Origin: Cryobacterium sp. GrIS_2_6 | Lineage (GTDB): Bacteria; Actinomycetota; Actinomycetes; Actinomycetales; Microbacteriaceae | DNA length: 64,000 nt | Direction of reading: 5' to 3' | Assembly (NCBI RefSeq): GCF_035984545.1 | Contig: NZ_JAXCHP010000001.1 | Span: forward strand, 310,001 to 374,000 | In this document: positions 1 to 8,750 of the stretch, piece by piece | Position numbering within the stretch: position 1 is the first letter of the stretch | How the letters are laid out: each line of letters opens with the position of its first letter | Notes under the pieces: model-generated | What the model was told of the DNA's origin: nothing | The model's database searches: none | The model's input: the letters and a program-made list of their open reading frames with translations, nothing else | Made by a program: the position numbers and the translations under genes

Positions 1-128
1 TGCGGGGACCGCCGGAGGAAGGCGAAGACAGGGGAAACTCCATTCGGGTTCGGTACCCCCCAAGCAAACCACACCCCGCATAACAAACCGCCAGCGGCCT
101 GTCAGCTTCGGGTGGGTAATCTACGACT

Positions 129-1538
129 GTGGAAACCGTGCTGCTGTACATATTGGGCGTCGTGATCGTCGTCGTCGGACTCGCCCTGTCCATCGGCCTG
201 CACGAAATCGGCCACCTGCTGCCGGCGAAAGGGTTCGGCGTCAAGGTCACTCAGTACATGATCGGTTTCGGCCCCACGCTCTGGTCGCGCCGCAAAGGCG
301 AGACGGAATACGGAGTGAAGGCCATTCCCCTCGGTGGCTATATCTCGATGATCGGCATGTTCCCGCCCGCGAAGCCCGGGGAGAAGCCCCACCCGAACAG
401 CACGGGCTTCTTCAACCAGCTTGTGCAGGAAGGCGCTCCTGCCCAGGACCCCCTAGCCCAGGACCCGAGCGCGAAGAAGCCAGGGGCCCTGACGAGCCTC
501 GTCGAAGATGCCCGGCAGTCGAGCGCCGACACCATCGGTGCAGGCGAGGAACACCGCGCCTTCTACCGCCTGGCGGTGTGGAAGCGCATCATCATCATGC
601 TCGGGGGGCCCACCATGAACCTGCTGATCGCGGTCGTGCTCTTCGCGGTCCTCCTGATGGGCTTCGGCACCGCGCAGGCGAGCACAACGGTCGGAAGTGT
701 GTCCGCCTGCGTACTCCCCGCGACGAGTACCCAGACCACCTGTGCCGCGACCGACGAGAAGTCCCCGGGGGCGGCAGCGGGCCTGCAGCCCGGCGATCGC
801 CTCGTGAGCATCGGCGGCACCGCGATCACGAGCTGGGACCAGTCGACCGGGATCATCCGCAGCTCACCCGGCACCCCGCTCGCCGTCGTCGTCGACCGCG
901 CCGGAACCGACGTGACTCTGACGATCACCCCCAAACTGACCGAACGGTACGTTCTCGACGCCGCGGGGAAAGTCACTTCGGATGCCGGGGGCAAGGCCAT
1001 CACGCAGGAAGTCGGCTTCGTCGGCATCGGCCCGGCAGGCGAACTCGTCCAGCAGCCCGCCACGGCCGTACTGCCCGCCGTCGGCGACAACGTCGGCGCC
1101 GTCGTGCACATGATCCTGAACCTCCCCCAGCGGATGGTCGACATCGTCAATGCCGCGTTCGGTCCTGGCGAGCGCGACCCGAACGGTCCGATCAGCGTCG
1201 TCGGAGTCGGCCGCGTCGCCGGCGAGATCGCTAGCGTCAACACCATCCCCGTCGCAAGCAAGGCCGCGAGCCTGATCGGCCTGCTCGCCTCCCTCAACGT
1301 GGCCCTGTTCGTGTTCAACCTCATCCCGCTGATGCCGCTCGACGGAGGCCACGTCGCCGGCGCACTCTGGGAGGGCCTGCGCCGCCGGGTCGCGAAGCTC
1401 TTCAAGCGCAAGGATCCCGGCCCCGTCGATATGGCCAGGCTGATGCCGCTCACCTTCGCGGTCGTCATCCTGCTCGGTGGCATGAGCCTCTTGCTCATCT
1501 ACGCCGACATCGTCAAGCCGATCAACCTCTTCGGCTGA
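129..1538 (+). CDS. Membrane site-2 zinc metalloprotease, M50 family (RseP/Rip1-like)
   Basis: Intramembrane protease of the RseP/Rip1 type, which cuts anti-sigma factors and other membrane proteins within the membrane. The protein has 469 residues from a GTG start. HEIGH at residues 25-29 is the HExxH zinc and catalytic motif inside the first membrane segment. A second membrane segment lies near 152-178, a PDZ domain at about 200-290, and MPLDGGH near 403-408 holds the third zinc ligand (D405) in a C-terminal membrane segment, followed by a last one near 440-465. Domain order and length match the actinobacterial Rip1 family. In relatives this gene sits between dxr and ispG; here a two-component pair and a SHOCT gene lie between it and ispG. 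Family assignment is firm; the substrate cannot be seen. Confidence 0.93.
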   Translation: METVLLYILGVVIVVVGLALSIGLHEIGHLLPAKGFGVKVTQYMIGFGPTLWSRRKGETEYGVKAIPLGGYISMIGMFPPAKPGEKPHPNSTGFFNQLVQEGAPAQDPLAQDPSAKKPGALTSLVEDARQSSADTIGAGEEHRAFYRLAVWKRIIIMLGGPTMNLLIAVVLFAVLLMGFGTAQASTTVGSVSACVLPATSTQTTCAATDEKSPGAAAGLQPGDRLVSIGGTAITSWDQSTGIIRSSPGTPLAVVVDRAGTDVTLTITPKLTERYVLDAAGKVTSDAGGKAITQEVGFVGIGPAGELVQQPATAVLPAVGDNVGAVVHMILNLPQRMVDIVNAAFGPGERDPNGPISVVGVGRVAGEIASVNTIPVASKAASLIGLLASLNVALFVFNLIPLMPLDGGHVAGALWEGLRRRVAKLFKRKDPGPVDMARLMPLTFAVVILLGGMSLLLIYADIVKPINLFG

Positions 1539-1550
1539 GACCCGGAGCCC

Positions 1551-1604
1551 CGGGCCCGCGGTTCGGCCGCATACTCCCGGGCCCGCGGTTCGGCCGCATA
1601 CTCC
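1551..1604. repeat. Two tandem copies of a 27 bp unit downstream of the M50 gene
   Basis: A 27 bp unit beginning CGGGCCCGCGGTTCGG is repeated twice without change, starting 12 bp after the protease stop codon and ending about 45 bp before the histidine kinase start. It contains GGGCCC-rich self-complementary stretches. No coding role is apparent. Confidence 0.85.
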
Positions 1605-1648
1605 CGGGGGCGGATGCCGCGGGTCGTCCCGGCACGTAGCATCGGAAT

Positions 1649-2920
1649 ATGCCACCACTCTGGGATACCGACGCGCCGTGGTTCGACCACGAGCGATCTC
1701 TTCCCGGCGGCCCCGGCAACCGGATGCCCCGAGCGGGCCGCGTGCTCTTCCCCGCGATCTTCTCGTTCCTGGCCCAGGTGCCCGCCACCGTGCTGCTCGC
1801 CCGCTACGGCCGCGAATTCGGCCATACCGGCCACGACCTCGGCGGTGAGCTCGGCGCGCCCCGGCCCGGCTGGTTCCTCGCGGTCGCCCTCGCCCTGATC
1901 GGCCCGATCGCCCTCCTCGGCGCACGCCGCTTCCCGGGCCCTGTCGCTGCTGTGTGCGCTGCGGCGGCCGGAGCGCTCATCCTGCTCCGCCCGGACATCG
2001 GCCTGCCCTACGTCGCCGTGGGTTTCGCGATCGTGCTCGGGATCGTGCGCGGTGCGCGGGTCTGGGTCTACGCATCCGTCGCCGCGGCCTGGACCGCGAC
2101 GATCGCGCTCGCCGGAACGCTCGGAGTGCCGCTTCAGCCCGCCCGCATCGCGCTCACGACCGTCGCCCTCGCCGTGCTCTGCGCGATCGGGGAGACGGTC
2201 CGCACCCGGCGCGAGCAGATGCGCGAGCTGCGCCGGCGAGCGGATGCCCGCCGCCAGTCCGCGGAACAGCGGGAGCGTGTGCGCATCGCGCGCGAACTCC
2301 ACGACGTTCTCGCACATTCGCTGTCCCTGATCAACGTGCAGGCCGGAGTCGGACTGCACCTCATCGACAGCCAGCCCGCCAAGGCGGCAGAGGCCCTCGC
2401 GAACATCAAGCTCACGAGCAAGAACGCGCTCGACGAGGTGCGCACGGTGCTCGGCATCCTGCGCGCGGACACCGAAGGGGAGACCGGCGGGCGTGCCGGG
2501 GGAGCCGTGCCGCTCACCCCCGAGCCAGACCTGTCCCGGCTTCCCGCCCTGATCGACTCGTACAGCGCCCAGGGGCTGCACGTCGAGCTCGTCGCGCAAC
2601 TGCAGCCCGTGACGGAGGCCACGACCGCCGCCACCCAGCTCGCGCTCTACCGGATCTGCCAGGAAGCACTCACCAACGTGCTGCGGCACTCGCAGACGCT
2701 CTCCGCGACCGTCCGGCTCGAGCTCGACGACGGTGACGCCGTGCTCACCGTGACCGACGAGGGCTCGACCGAGCCGCTCGACCCGGCCATCGTTCCGGGC
2801 GGCGGTCTGCTCGGTATGCGCGAACGCGCGGAACTCCTCGGCGGGAGCCTGCGGGTCGAACGACCCTCGCCGGGCGGGTTCCTCGTCGAGGCGCGCCTGC
2901 CCCTGCGGAGGAGCCGGTGA
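1649..2920 (+). CDS. Sensor histidine kinase, NarL/DesK type (HisKA_3)
   Basis: Membrane sensor kinase of the NarX/DesK/LiaS class. The N-terminal half (about residues 30-185) is hydrophobic with several membrane segments and no recognisable extracellular domain, which suggests sensing within or at the membrane. The HisKA_3 dimerisation helix contains RIARELHDVLAHS with H218 as the phosphorylated histidine. An HATPase_c domain follows, with the N-box around YRICQEALTNVLRHS and a G-box in GGGLLGMRERAELLGG near the C-terminus. Its last bases overlap the start of the response regulator gene by 4 bp, so the two form a coupled pair. The signal is unknown. Confidence 0.92.
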   Translation: MPPLWDTDAPWFDHERSLPGGPGNRMPRAGRVLFPAIFSFLAQVPATVLLARYGREFGHTGHDLGGELGAPRPGWFLAVALALIGPIALLGARRFPGPVAAVCAAAAGALILLRPDIGLPYVAVGFAIVLGIVRGARVWVYASVAAAWTATIALAGTLGVPLQPARIALTTVALAVLCAIGETVRTRREQMRELRRRADARRQSAEQRERVRIARELHDVLAHSLSLINVQAGVGLHLIDSQPAKAAEALANIKLTSKNALDEVRTVLGILRADTEGETGGRAGGAVPLTPEPDLSRLPALIDSYSAQGLHVELVAQLQPVTEATTAATQLALYRICQEALTNVLRHSQTLSATVRLELDDGDAVLTVTDEGSTEPLDPAIVPGGGLLGMRERAELLGGSLRVERPSPGGFLVEARLPLRRSR

Positions 2921-3576
2921 TCCGCGTCGTGATCGCCGATGACCAGCAGCTGATCCGGGCAGGCTTCCGCTCGCTGCTCGAGTCCGAACCGGACCTCGAG
3001 GTCGTCGCAGACGCCGCAACGGGGACGGAGGCCGTCGAGCAGGTCACCCGGCTCCGGCCCGACGTCGTGCTGATGGACATCCGGATGCCCGGCGGCGACG
3101 GCCTCTGGGCGACAGAGCAGATCGTCGGCAACCCCGAGCTGGCGGGAACGCACATCGTGATCGTGACGACCTTCGAGCTCGACGAGTACGTCGTCCAGGC
3201 GATCCGGGCGGGCGCGAGCGGCTTTCTCGTCAAGGACACCGAGCCGACCGAACTGATCCGGGCCGTGCGCGTCGCGGCGGCGGGGGACGCCCTGCTGTCG
3301 CCCGGGGTCACCCGGCGACTGCTCACCCGGCTCGAGACCGGGCTGCGGCGCCCGAGCGATCCGGCCGCGCTCGCCGTGCTCACGGACCGGGAGCGCGAGG
3401 TCCTCGCGCTCGTCGGCCGCGGGCTCACCAACACCGAAATCGGCGTGCGACTGTTCCTGAGCCCGCTCACCGCGAAGACGCACGTGTCGCGGATCATGTC
3501 GAAGCTCGCCGCGCGCGACCGTGTGCAACTCGTGATCGTTGCCTACGAGACAGGCCTCGTCAGCGACGGCTGGTGA
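2917..3576 (+). CDS. Response regulator, NarL/LuxR family
   Basis: Cytoplasmic partner of the kinase just upstream, 219 residues from a GTG start that overlaps the kinase stop. The receiver domain shows the acidic pair DD at 8-9, the phosphorylation site D54 in VVLMDIRMPGGDG and the conserved lysine in FLVKD near 104. The C-terminal LuxR-type helix-turn-helix covers about 148-208 (LTDREREVLALVGRGLTN, then the recognition helix in SPLTAKTHVSRIMSKL). Family and pairing are firm; target genes are not visible. Confidence 0.93.
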   Translation: MIRVVIADDQQLIRAGFRSLLESEPDLEVVADAATGTEAVEQVTRLRPDVVLMDIRMPGGDGLWATEQIVGNPELAGTHIVIVTTFELDEYVVQAIRAGASGFLVKDTEPTELIRAVRVAAAGDALLSPGVTRRLLTRLETGLRRPSDPAALAVLTDREREVLALVGRGLTNTEIGVRLFLSPLTAKTHVSRIMSKLAARDRVQLVIVAYETGLVSDGW

Positions 3577-3602
3577 CCTGCACCCGGGGGAGTAGTGCAG
3601 GT
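3576..3602 (+). terminator. Weak hairpin after the response regulator
   Basis: ACCTGCAC pairs with GTGCAGGT across an 11-base loop, directly at the stop codon of the response regulator. No T-run follows, so it is only a possible terminator. Confidence 0.35.
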
Positions 3603-3682
3603 GCCTCCTCCCGGCTGATGCGCCGTCGAGCGGGGCGGGAAAGAATCGGATCATCGGTTCCTCCACAGAGATTGGACTCACC

Positions 3683-4051
3683 ATGCTTGTGACAGCGGTT
3701 CTCACCGGGTTCGCCACCCATATGGGCTACGGCCCGGGCTGGGGCGGCGGGCCGGTCTGGTTGTTCTTCCTGATCCCGTTCCTCGGCATTGTTCTCGTCG
3801 TCACCCTCTTCGCGATCCTCGGCAGGCGCTGGCGTCGCCACGGCGGACCAGGCTTCTCCGGCCATCCCGGCTGGCAGGCGTCGCAGGCGGCCCAGGCCGG
3901 CCAGGCCGACGGCACCCGCAGCGCAGAGAAGACCCTTGCCGAGCGCTTCGCCCAGGGCGATATCGACGAGGTGGAGTACCGGGCACGGCTCGAGGTGCTC
4001 CGTGCCAACCGCGCGGACCCCGCTCCCGGCGCGCCGCTCCCGCCCCGGTAG
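3683..4051 (+). CDS. Small membrane protein with SHOCT domain
   Basis: The protein has 122 residues. One membrane helix (about residues 23-45, VWLFFLIPFLGIVLVVTLF) is followed by a basic patch, a Gly/Gln/Ala-rich linker and a C-terminal SHOCT domain near 83-110 (TLAERFAQGDIDEVEYRARLEVL). SHOCT is a short oligomerisation module common in small bacterial membrane proteins. The gene stands alone, 106 bp after the response regulator; it could be a target of that system, but nothing in the sequence proves it. Confidence 0.8.
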   Translation: MLVTAVLTGFATHMGYGPGWGGGPVWLFFLIPFLGIVLVVTLFAILGRRWRRHGGPGFSGHPGWQASQAAQAGQADGTRSAEKTLAERFAQGDIDEVEYRARLEVLRANRADPAPGAPLPPR

Positions 4052-4087
4052 CCGCCCGGGTTCTCGGTTCCCGGCTCTTTCGGGCGA

Positions 4088-4149
4088 GCGCGCCAGTTGC
4101 GCCGCTGCGCTGCAGGCATGCCTGTCGCGCAGCGGCGCAGGTGGCGCGC
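4088..4149. repeat. 62 bp imperfect palindrome upstream of ispG
   Basis: The stretch folds on itself along its whole length. GCGCGCCA pairs with TGGCGCGC, TGCGCCGCTGCGC pairs with GCGCAGCGGCGCA, and CAGGC pairs with GCCTG around a central AT, with only two 2-base mismatched steps. That is 26 paired positions per arm. It lies 70 bp before the ispG start and 36 bp after the SHOCT gene. It looks like a REP-type element or very strong hairpin. No T-run follows. Confidence 0.8.
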
Positions 4150-4218
4150 AACGGCCGGCTCGGTGCGGAAATCGCCTGAGCCGGGCATCCGCCCAGTCAG
4201 GGCACCTAAGATATTCGC

Positions 4219-5376
4219 GTGGCTGCAATCAATTTGGGAATGCCCAAAGTACCTGAAATCCTCGCTCCCCGGCGCAAGAGCCGGCAGATCAAGGTCGGCA
4301 AGGTGCTCGTCGGCGGTGACGCCCGGGTGAGCGTCCAGTCGATGACGACGACCCCGACTACGAACATCAACGGCACCCTGCAGCAGATCGCCGAACTCAC
4401 GGCGAGCGGCTGTGACATCGTGCGTGTCGCCGTCCCGAGCCGTGACGACGCCGAGGCCCTGCCGATCATCGCGAAGAAGAGCCAGATCCCGGTGATCGCG
4501 GACATCCACTTCCAGCCGAGTTACGTCTTCGCGGCGATCGACGCTGGCTGCGCCGGCGTGCGGGTCAACCCGGGCAACATTCGCAAGTTCGACGACCAGG
4601 TCGGCAAGATCGCGGCGGCGGCCAAGGCGGCCGGCGTCTCGATCCGGATCGGCGTCAACGCCGGCTCCCTTGAGCCGAGCATCATGCAGAAGTACGGCAA
4701 GGCCACCCCTGAGGCACTCGTCGAGAGCGCCGTCTGGGAGGCGAGCCTCTTCGAGGAACACGACTTCCACGACTTCAAGATCTCGGTCAAGCACAACGAC
4801 CCCGTGATCATGGTCAAGGCGTACCGCCTCCTCGCCGAGCGCGGCGACTGGCCCCTGCACCTCGGCGTCACCGAGGCCGGCCCCTCCTTCCAGGGCACCA
4901 TCAAGAGCGCGACGGCCTTCGGCATCCTGCTCGGCGAGGGCATCGGCGACACCATCCGCGTGTCGCTCAGTGCCCCTCCCGCCGAAGAGGTCAAGGTCGG
5001 CCTGCAGATCCTCCAGTCGCTCAACCTCCGCGAACGCAAGCTCGAGATCGTCTCCTGCCCGAGCTGCGGCCGCGCCCAGGTGGATGTCTACAAGCTCGCG
5101 AATGACGTCACCGACGGCCTCGAGGGCATGACCGTCCCCCTGCGCGTTGCCGTGATGGGCTGCGTCGTCAACGGGCCGGGCGAGGCCCGCGACGCCGACC
5201 TCGGCGTCGCATCCGGCAACGGCAAGGGCCAGATCTTCGTGCGCGGCGAGGTCATCAAGACTGTGCCGGAGTCCGAGATCGTCGCGACCCTCATCGAGGA
5301 GGCCAACCGCCTCGCCGCCGAGATGCCGCCATCCGAGGACTCCCTCGGTGCCCCCATCGTCACCATCTCGCGGTAG
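4219..5376 (+). CDS. ispG: 4-hydroxy-3-methylbut-2-enyl diphosphate synthase (IspG/GcpE)
   Basis: Iron-sulfur enzyme of the MEP isoprenoid pathway. It converts 2-C-methylerythritol 2,4-cyclodiphosphate to HMBPP in the cytosol. The protein has 385 residues, normal for the bacterial two-domain form: a TIM barrel, then the [4Fe-4S] domain. Cluster ligands are visible as SCPSCG (C280, C283) and [10 protein letters not shown] (C315), with E322 as the fourth ligand. The GTG start gives the N-terminus [15 protein letters not shown], which fits relatives; the internal ATG at 4240 is a weaker alternative. The neighbouring M50 protease gene fits the conserved dxr/M50/ispG order. Confidence 0.97.
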   Translation: MAAINLGMPKVPEILAPRRKSRQIKVGKVLVGGDARVSVQSMTTTPTTNINGTLQQIAELTASGCDIVRVAVPSRDDAEALPIIAKKSQIPVIADIHFQPSYVFAAIDAGCAGVRVNPGNIRKFDDQVGKIAAAAKAAGVSIRIGVNAGSLEPSIMQKYGKATPEALVESAVWEASLFEEHDFHDFKISVKHNDPVIMVKAYRLLAERGDWPLHLGVTEAGPSFQGTIKSATAFGILLGEGIGDTIRVSLSAPPAEEVKVGLQILQSLNLRERKLEIVSCPSCGRAQVDVYKLANDVTDGLEGMTVPLRVAVMGCVVNGPGEARDADLGVASGNGKGQIFVRGEVIKTVPESEIVATLIEEANRLAAEMPPSEDSLGAPIVTISR

Positions 5377-5407
5377 CCCCCGCATTCGCCGCATTCCCGC
5401 TGCAACC

Positions 5408-5465
5408 GTTGCCGTTCCGGACCACTGAGCCTGCCCTGACGGCCACGGTTGTCCGCAACGGCAAC
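5408..5465 (+). terminator. Hairpin between ispG and proS
   Basis: GTTGCCGTTCCGGAC (5408-5422) pairs with GTCCGCAACGGCAAC (5451-5465) with one mismatch in 15, across a 28-base loop. It sits in the 122 bp gap between the two genes. It may be a terminator or part of a proS leader; no T-run follows. Confidence 0.45.
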
Positions 5466-5498
5466 AGTCGTGTCCGGCGCGCGCCGTAAAGTAGGGGG

Positions 5499-7262
5499 GT
5501 GCCTACACGTCTGTCGTCTTATTTCCTCCGTACCCTTCGCGAAGACCCCTCGGATGCCGAGGTCACCAGTCACCGACTCCTCGTCCGGGCCGGTTACATC
5601 CGCCGCCAGGCCCCCGGTATCTTCGCCTGGCTGCCGATCGGCCTCCGCGTCAAGAACAAGATCGAGACCATCGTCCGCGAGGAGATGGCCGAGGCCGGCG
5701 CCTTCGAGGTGCACTTCCCCGCCCTGCTCCCGCGCGAACCCTACGAGGTCACCGGCCGCTGGGACGAGTACGGCGAGGGCCTCTTCCGCCTCCAGGACCG
5801 CAAGGGCAGCGACCTCCTTCTCGCGCCGACCCACGAGGAGGTCTTCACGCTGCTCGTGAAGGACCTCTACAACAGTTACAAGGACCTGCCTCTTTCGATC
5901 TACCAGATCCAGGACAAGTACCGCGACGAGGCCCGTCCCCGTGCCGGCCTCCTGCGCGGCCGCGAGTTCACGATGAAGGACGCGTACTCCTTCGACTACA
6001 CCGACGCCGGCCTCGACCTGAGCTACCAGGCCCAGCGCGACGCCTACGAGCGCATCTTCACCCGTCTCGGCCTCGAGTACGTCATCGTCAAGGCGGATGC
6101 CGGTGCGATGGGCGGATCCCGGAGCGAAGAGTTCCTGCACCCCACTCCCATCGGCGAAGACACCTTCGTGCGTTCGGCCGGCGGGTACGCCGCCAACGTC
6201 GAGGCATTCACGACCCTGGTCCCTCCCGTCATCGACTGGACGGCGCTTCCGGCCGCCGAGGTGCACGACACCCCGGACACCCCGACCATCCAGACCCTCG
6301 TCGACAGCGCGAACGCGAACCACCCGCGCACAGACGGCAGGGAGTGGACCGCAGCGGACACCCTCAAGAACATCGTGCTCGCCCTGACCAACCTCGACGG
6401 CACCCGCGACCTCGTCATCGTCGGAGTTCCGGGCGACCGCGACGTCGACCTCAAGCGCGCCGAGGTCGCCTTCGCCCCCGCAGAGGTCGAAGCGGCGAAC
6501 CCCGGCGACCTCGCCAAGCACCCGGGCCTCGTCACCGGCTACATCGGGCCGTGGGCCCTGCCCGGTGCCGTGCTCGGCGAGAAATCGGCCACCGGCATCC
6601 GTTATCTCGTCGACCCCCGCGTCGTCGACGGCACAGCGTGGATCACCGGAGCGAACGAGAACGGCCGCCACGTCTTCGGCCTCGTCGCCGGGCGCGACTT
6701 CGCCGCCGACGGAACAGCCGAGGTCGCGAACGTTCGCGCCGGCGACCCGGCGCCCGATCGCTCCGGCCCCGTCGAGCTCGCGCGCGGCGTCGAGATCGGC
6801 CACGTCTTCCAGCTCGGCCGGAAGTATGCGGAAGCGCTCGGACTCAAGGTTCTCGACGAGAACGGAAAGCTCGTTACGGTCACGATGGGCTCGTATGGGA
6901 TCGGGGTCACCCGCATCCTCGCCCTCCTCGCCGAGCTCAACAACGATCCGAAGGGCCTGATCTGGCCGGTGTCGGTAGCCCCGTTCGATGTGCACGTGAT
7001 CGCGGCAGGACGCGACGAGATCGTCTTCGAGACCGCGGCCGCCGTGGCCGCGACCCTCGAGGCGACCGGGCGGGACGTCATCTACGACGACCGCCGCAAG
7101 GTCTCGCCCGGCGTCAAGTTCGGCGACGCCGAACTGATCGGGGTTCCGCAGATCGTGATCGTCGGACGCGGAGCCGTCGACGGCATCGTCGAGCTGTGGG
7201 ACCGCCGCACGGGAGAGCGCACCCAGTGCGCTGTGGAAAACCTCGGGGCGCACTTCGCCTGA
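5499..7262 (+). CDS. proS: Prolyl-tRNA synthetase, bacterial type
   Basis: Class II aminoacyl-tRNA synthetase that charges tRNA-Pro. The protein has 587 residues from a GTG start. It has the bacterial layout: motif 1 near 40-60, THEE at 111-114, motif 2 in [17 protein letters not shown] (about 141-157), a long insertion of the editing-domain type at about 225-400, motif 3 in [14 protein letters not shown] (about 463-476) and a C-terminal anticodon-binding domain. Codon use and neighbours are typical of housekeeping genes. A hairpin follows the stop codon, so it is probably separate from the nusA transcript. Confidence 0.97.
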   Translation: MPTRLSSYFLRTLREDPSDAEVTSHRLLVRAGYIRRQAPGIFAWLPIGLRVKNKIETIVREEMAEAGAFEVHFPALLPREPYEVTGRWDEYGEGLFRLQDRKGSDLLLAPTHEEVFTLLVKDLYNSYKDLPLSIYQIQDKYRDEARPRAGLLRGREFTMKDAYSFDYTDAGLDLSYQAQRDAYERIFTRLGLEYVIVKADAGAMGGSRSEEFLHPTPIGEDTFVRSAGGYAANVEAFTTLVPPVIDWTALPAAEVHDTPDTPTIQTLVDSANANHPRTDGREWTAADTLKNIVLALTNLDGTRDLVIVGVPGDRDVDLKRAEVAFAPAEVEAANPGDLAKHPGLVTGYIGPWALPGAVLGEKSATGIRYLVDPRVVDGTAWITGANENGRHVFGLVAGRDFAADGTAEVANVRAGDPAPDRSGPVELARGVEIGHVFQLGRKYAEALGLKVLDENGKLVTVTMGSYGIGVTRILALLAELNNDPKGLIWPVSVAPFDVHVIAAGRDEIVFETAAAVAATLEATGRDVIYDDRRKVSPGVKFGDAELIGVPQIVIVGRGAVDGIVELWDRRTGERTQCAVENLGAHFA

Positions 7263-7286
7263 GAACCGCCCAGAAAGTCCCTCTGA

Positions 7287-7325
7287 AACAGGCGCTCGTT
7301 TCCTTCGGGGTGACGGGCGCCTGTT
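7287..7325 (+). terminator. Hairpin downstream of proS
   Basis: AACAGGCGCTCG (7287-7298) pairs with CGGGCGCCTGTT (7314-7325), a 12-step stem with one G-T wobble and a 15-base loop, 24 bp after the proS stop. A stem of this strength without a clean U-tail is common in high-GC actinobacteria. The GC-rich pairing suggests termination or attenuation before nusA. Confidence 0.6.
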
Positions 7326-7397
7326 CCGTCGGGTACCGTAGATACCAGCCCGCTGCGCAGTTTCGCGGCGGCAGAATCTGAATAGAGGAGGCCGGCC

Positions 7398-8408
7398 ATG
7401 GACATCGACCTCAGCGTGTTGCGGCAGTTGGAGCGCGAGAAAGAGATTCCCTTCGAGGAACTCGTGCAGATCATCGAGCAGGCGATCTTGACGGCATACG
7501 TCAAGCACACCCACCAGGGTGAGACAACGAAGCAGGCCGTCGAAGAAGAGCCGGAAGCGCGTGTCGTCCTCGACCGCAAGTCCGGCCATGTCGACATTTT
7601 TGTACCAGAGCTCGACGACGACGGCAACGTCATCGGCGAAGCGATCAACAACCCGACCGACTTCGGCCGGATCGCGGCCTTCGCCGCGAAGCAGGTCATC
7701 AACCAGCGTCTCCGCGACCTGGCCGATGACGCGGTGCTCGGAGAATTCAAGGGACGCGAGGGCGAGATCGTCGCCGGCGTCATCCAGCAGGGCCCGAACC
7801 CGCGGATGATCCACGTCGACCTCGGCACGATCGAAGCGATCCTTCCGCCGGAGGAACAGGTCCCGGGCGAGACGTACGTGCACGGAGCCCGGATCCGGGT
7901 CTACGTCACGGCCGTCGGCAAGGGCCTCAAGGGGCCGCAGATCACCGTGTCGCGCACCCACCCGTCCCTCGTCCGGCGCCTGTTCGCCCTCGAGGTCCCC
8001 GAGATCGCGAGCGGTGTCGTCGAGATCGTCTCCCTCGCCCGCGAGGCCGGCCACCGCACCAAGATGGCCGTGCGCGCGACCGAGCCCGGCGTCAACGCCA
8101 AGGGCGCCTGCATCGGCGAACTAGGCCAGCGCGTCCGCGCCGTGACGGCTGAGCTCAACAACGAGAAGATCGACATCGTCGACTACTCGCCGGACCTCGC
8201 GACGTTCGTCGCGAGCGCCCTGTCGCCGGCCAAGGTGACGAGCGCCTACGTGATCGACCAGTCGATCAAGGCCGTTCGCGCCCTCGTTCCCGACTACCAG
8301 CTCTCGCTCGCGATTGGCAAGGAGGGCCAGAATGCACGTCTGGCCGCCAAGCTGACGGGTGCCAAAATCGACATCCAGCCGGACAGCATCCTGGAGGACA
8401 CGGAATAG
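7398..8408 (+). CDS. nusA: Transcription termination/antitermination protein NusA
   Basis: RNA-polymerase-bound elongation factor. The protein has 336 residues, the short actinobacterial form without the C-terminal acidic repeats of E. coli NusA. An N-terminal polymerase-binding domain (about 1-110) is followed by S1 (about 120-185; FKGREGEIVAGVIQQG) and two KH domains (about 215-330; IGELGQRVRAV and SLAIGKEGQNARLAAKLTG are the GxxG-type loops). AGAGGAGG lies upstream of the ATG. It leads the nusA-ylxR-infB-rbfA group. rimP, which usually precedes nusA, is not between proS and nusA here. Confidence 0.97.
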   Translation: MDIDLSVLRQLEREKEIPFEELVQIIEQAILTAYVKHTHQGETTKQAVEEEPEARVVLDRKSGHVDIFVPELDDDGNVIGEAINNPTDFGRIAAFAAKQVINQRLRDLADDAVLGEFKGREGEIVAGVIQQGPNPRMIHVDLGTIEAILPPEEQVPGETYVHGARIRVYVTAVGKGLKGPQITVSRTHPSLVRRLFALEVPEIASGVVEIVSLAREAGHRTKMAVRATEPGVNAKGACIGELGQRVRAVTAELNNEKIDIVDYSPDLATFVASALSPAKVTSAYVIDQSIKAVRALVPDYQLSLAIGKEGQNARLAAKLTGAKIDIQPDSILEDTE

Positions 8409-8416
8409 GGGGTACG

Positions 8417-8674
8417 ATGGAACCCGTTAGAACGTGCATTGGATGCCGTTCGCGCGCTCCGCGTGCCTCTTTACAGAGGTTCGTAGCCCGAGACTCGGAA
8501 CTCGTGGTGGATCAAACCGCCACTCTGCCCGGTCGAGGTGCGTGGCTGCATCCCAGCATCGAATGCTTCCAAGACGCACTGCGGCGACGCGCCTTCGGGC
8601 GTGCCCTTCGCGTGACCAGTCCTCTGGACGCGAAACAACTAGAGAACAGGCTGAACTGGCTAATGGACAACTAA
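8417..8674 (+). CDS. YlxR family RNA-binding protein (DUF448)
   Basis: The protein has 85 residues and starts 8 bp after nusA. It shows the family signature PVRTCIGCRSRAPRASLQRFVA with the paired cysteines C7/C10, then GRGAWLHPSIECF (residues about 38-50) and a C-terminal ALRRRAFGRALRV. The family is always found in the nusA-infB operon. Described members bind RNA or nucleoid-associated targets, but the cellular role is not settled. The family call is firm. Confidence 0.93.
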   Translation: MEPVRTCIGCRSRAPRASLQRFVARDSELVVDQTATLPGRGAWLHPSIECFQDALRRRAFGRALRVTSPLDAKQLENRLNWLMDN

Positions 8675-8750
8675 TGAGCGGCTCGAAATGAGACCCGTCC
8701 GTTACTAACGGTCTGCCCCTTTCCGGGTGCAGACCCGGAATTGGAGAATT

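Noticed and set aside
1..128. Promoter or gene end at the left edge of the window
   Set aside because: I see no coding frame with family sequence and no convincing -35/-10 pair in these 128 bases.
5088..8054. A 988-codon open frame antisense to proS and nusA
   Set aside because: It crosses two real genes and a terminator and shows no recognisable domain.
8727..8750. Upstream ATG as start of infB
   Set aside because: The GTG at 8751 gives the conserved IF-2 N-terminus and has GGAG at the right distance.
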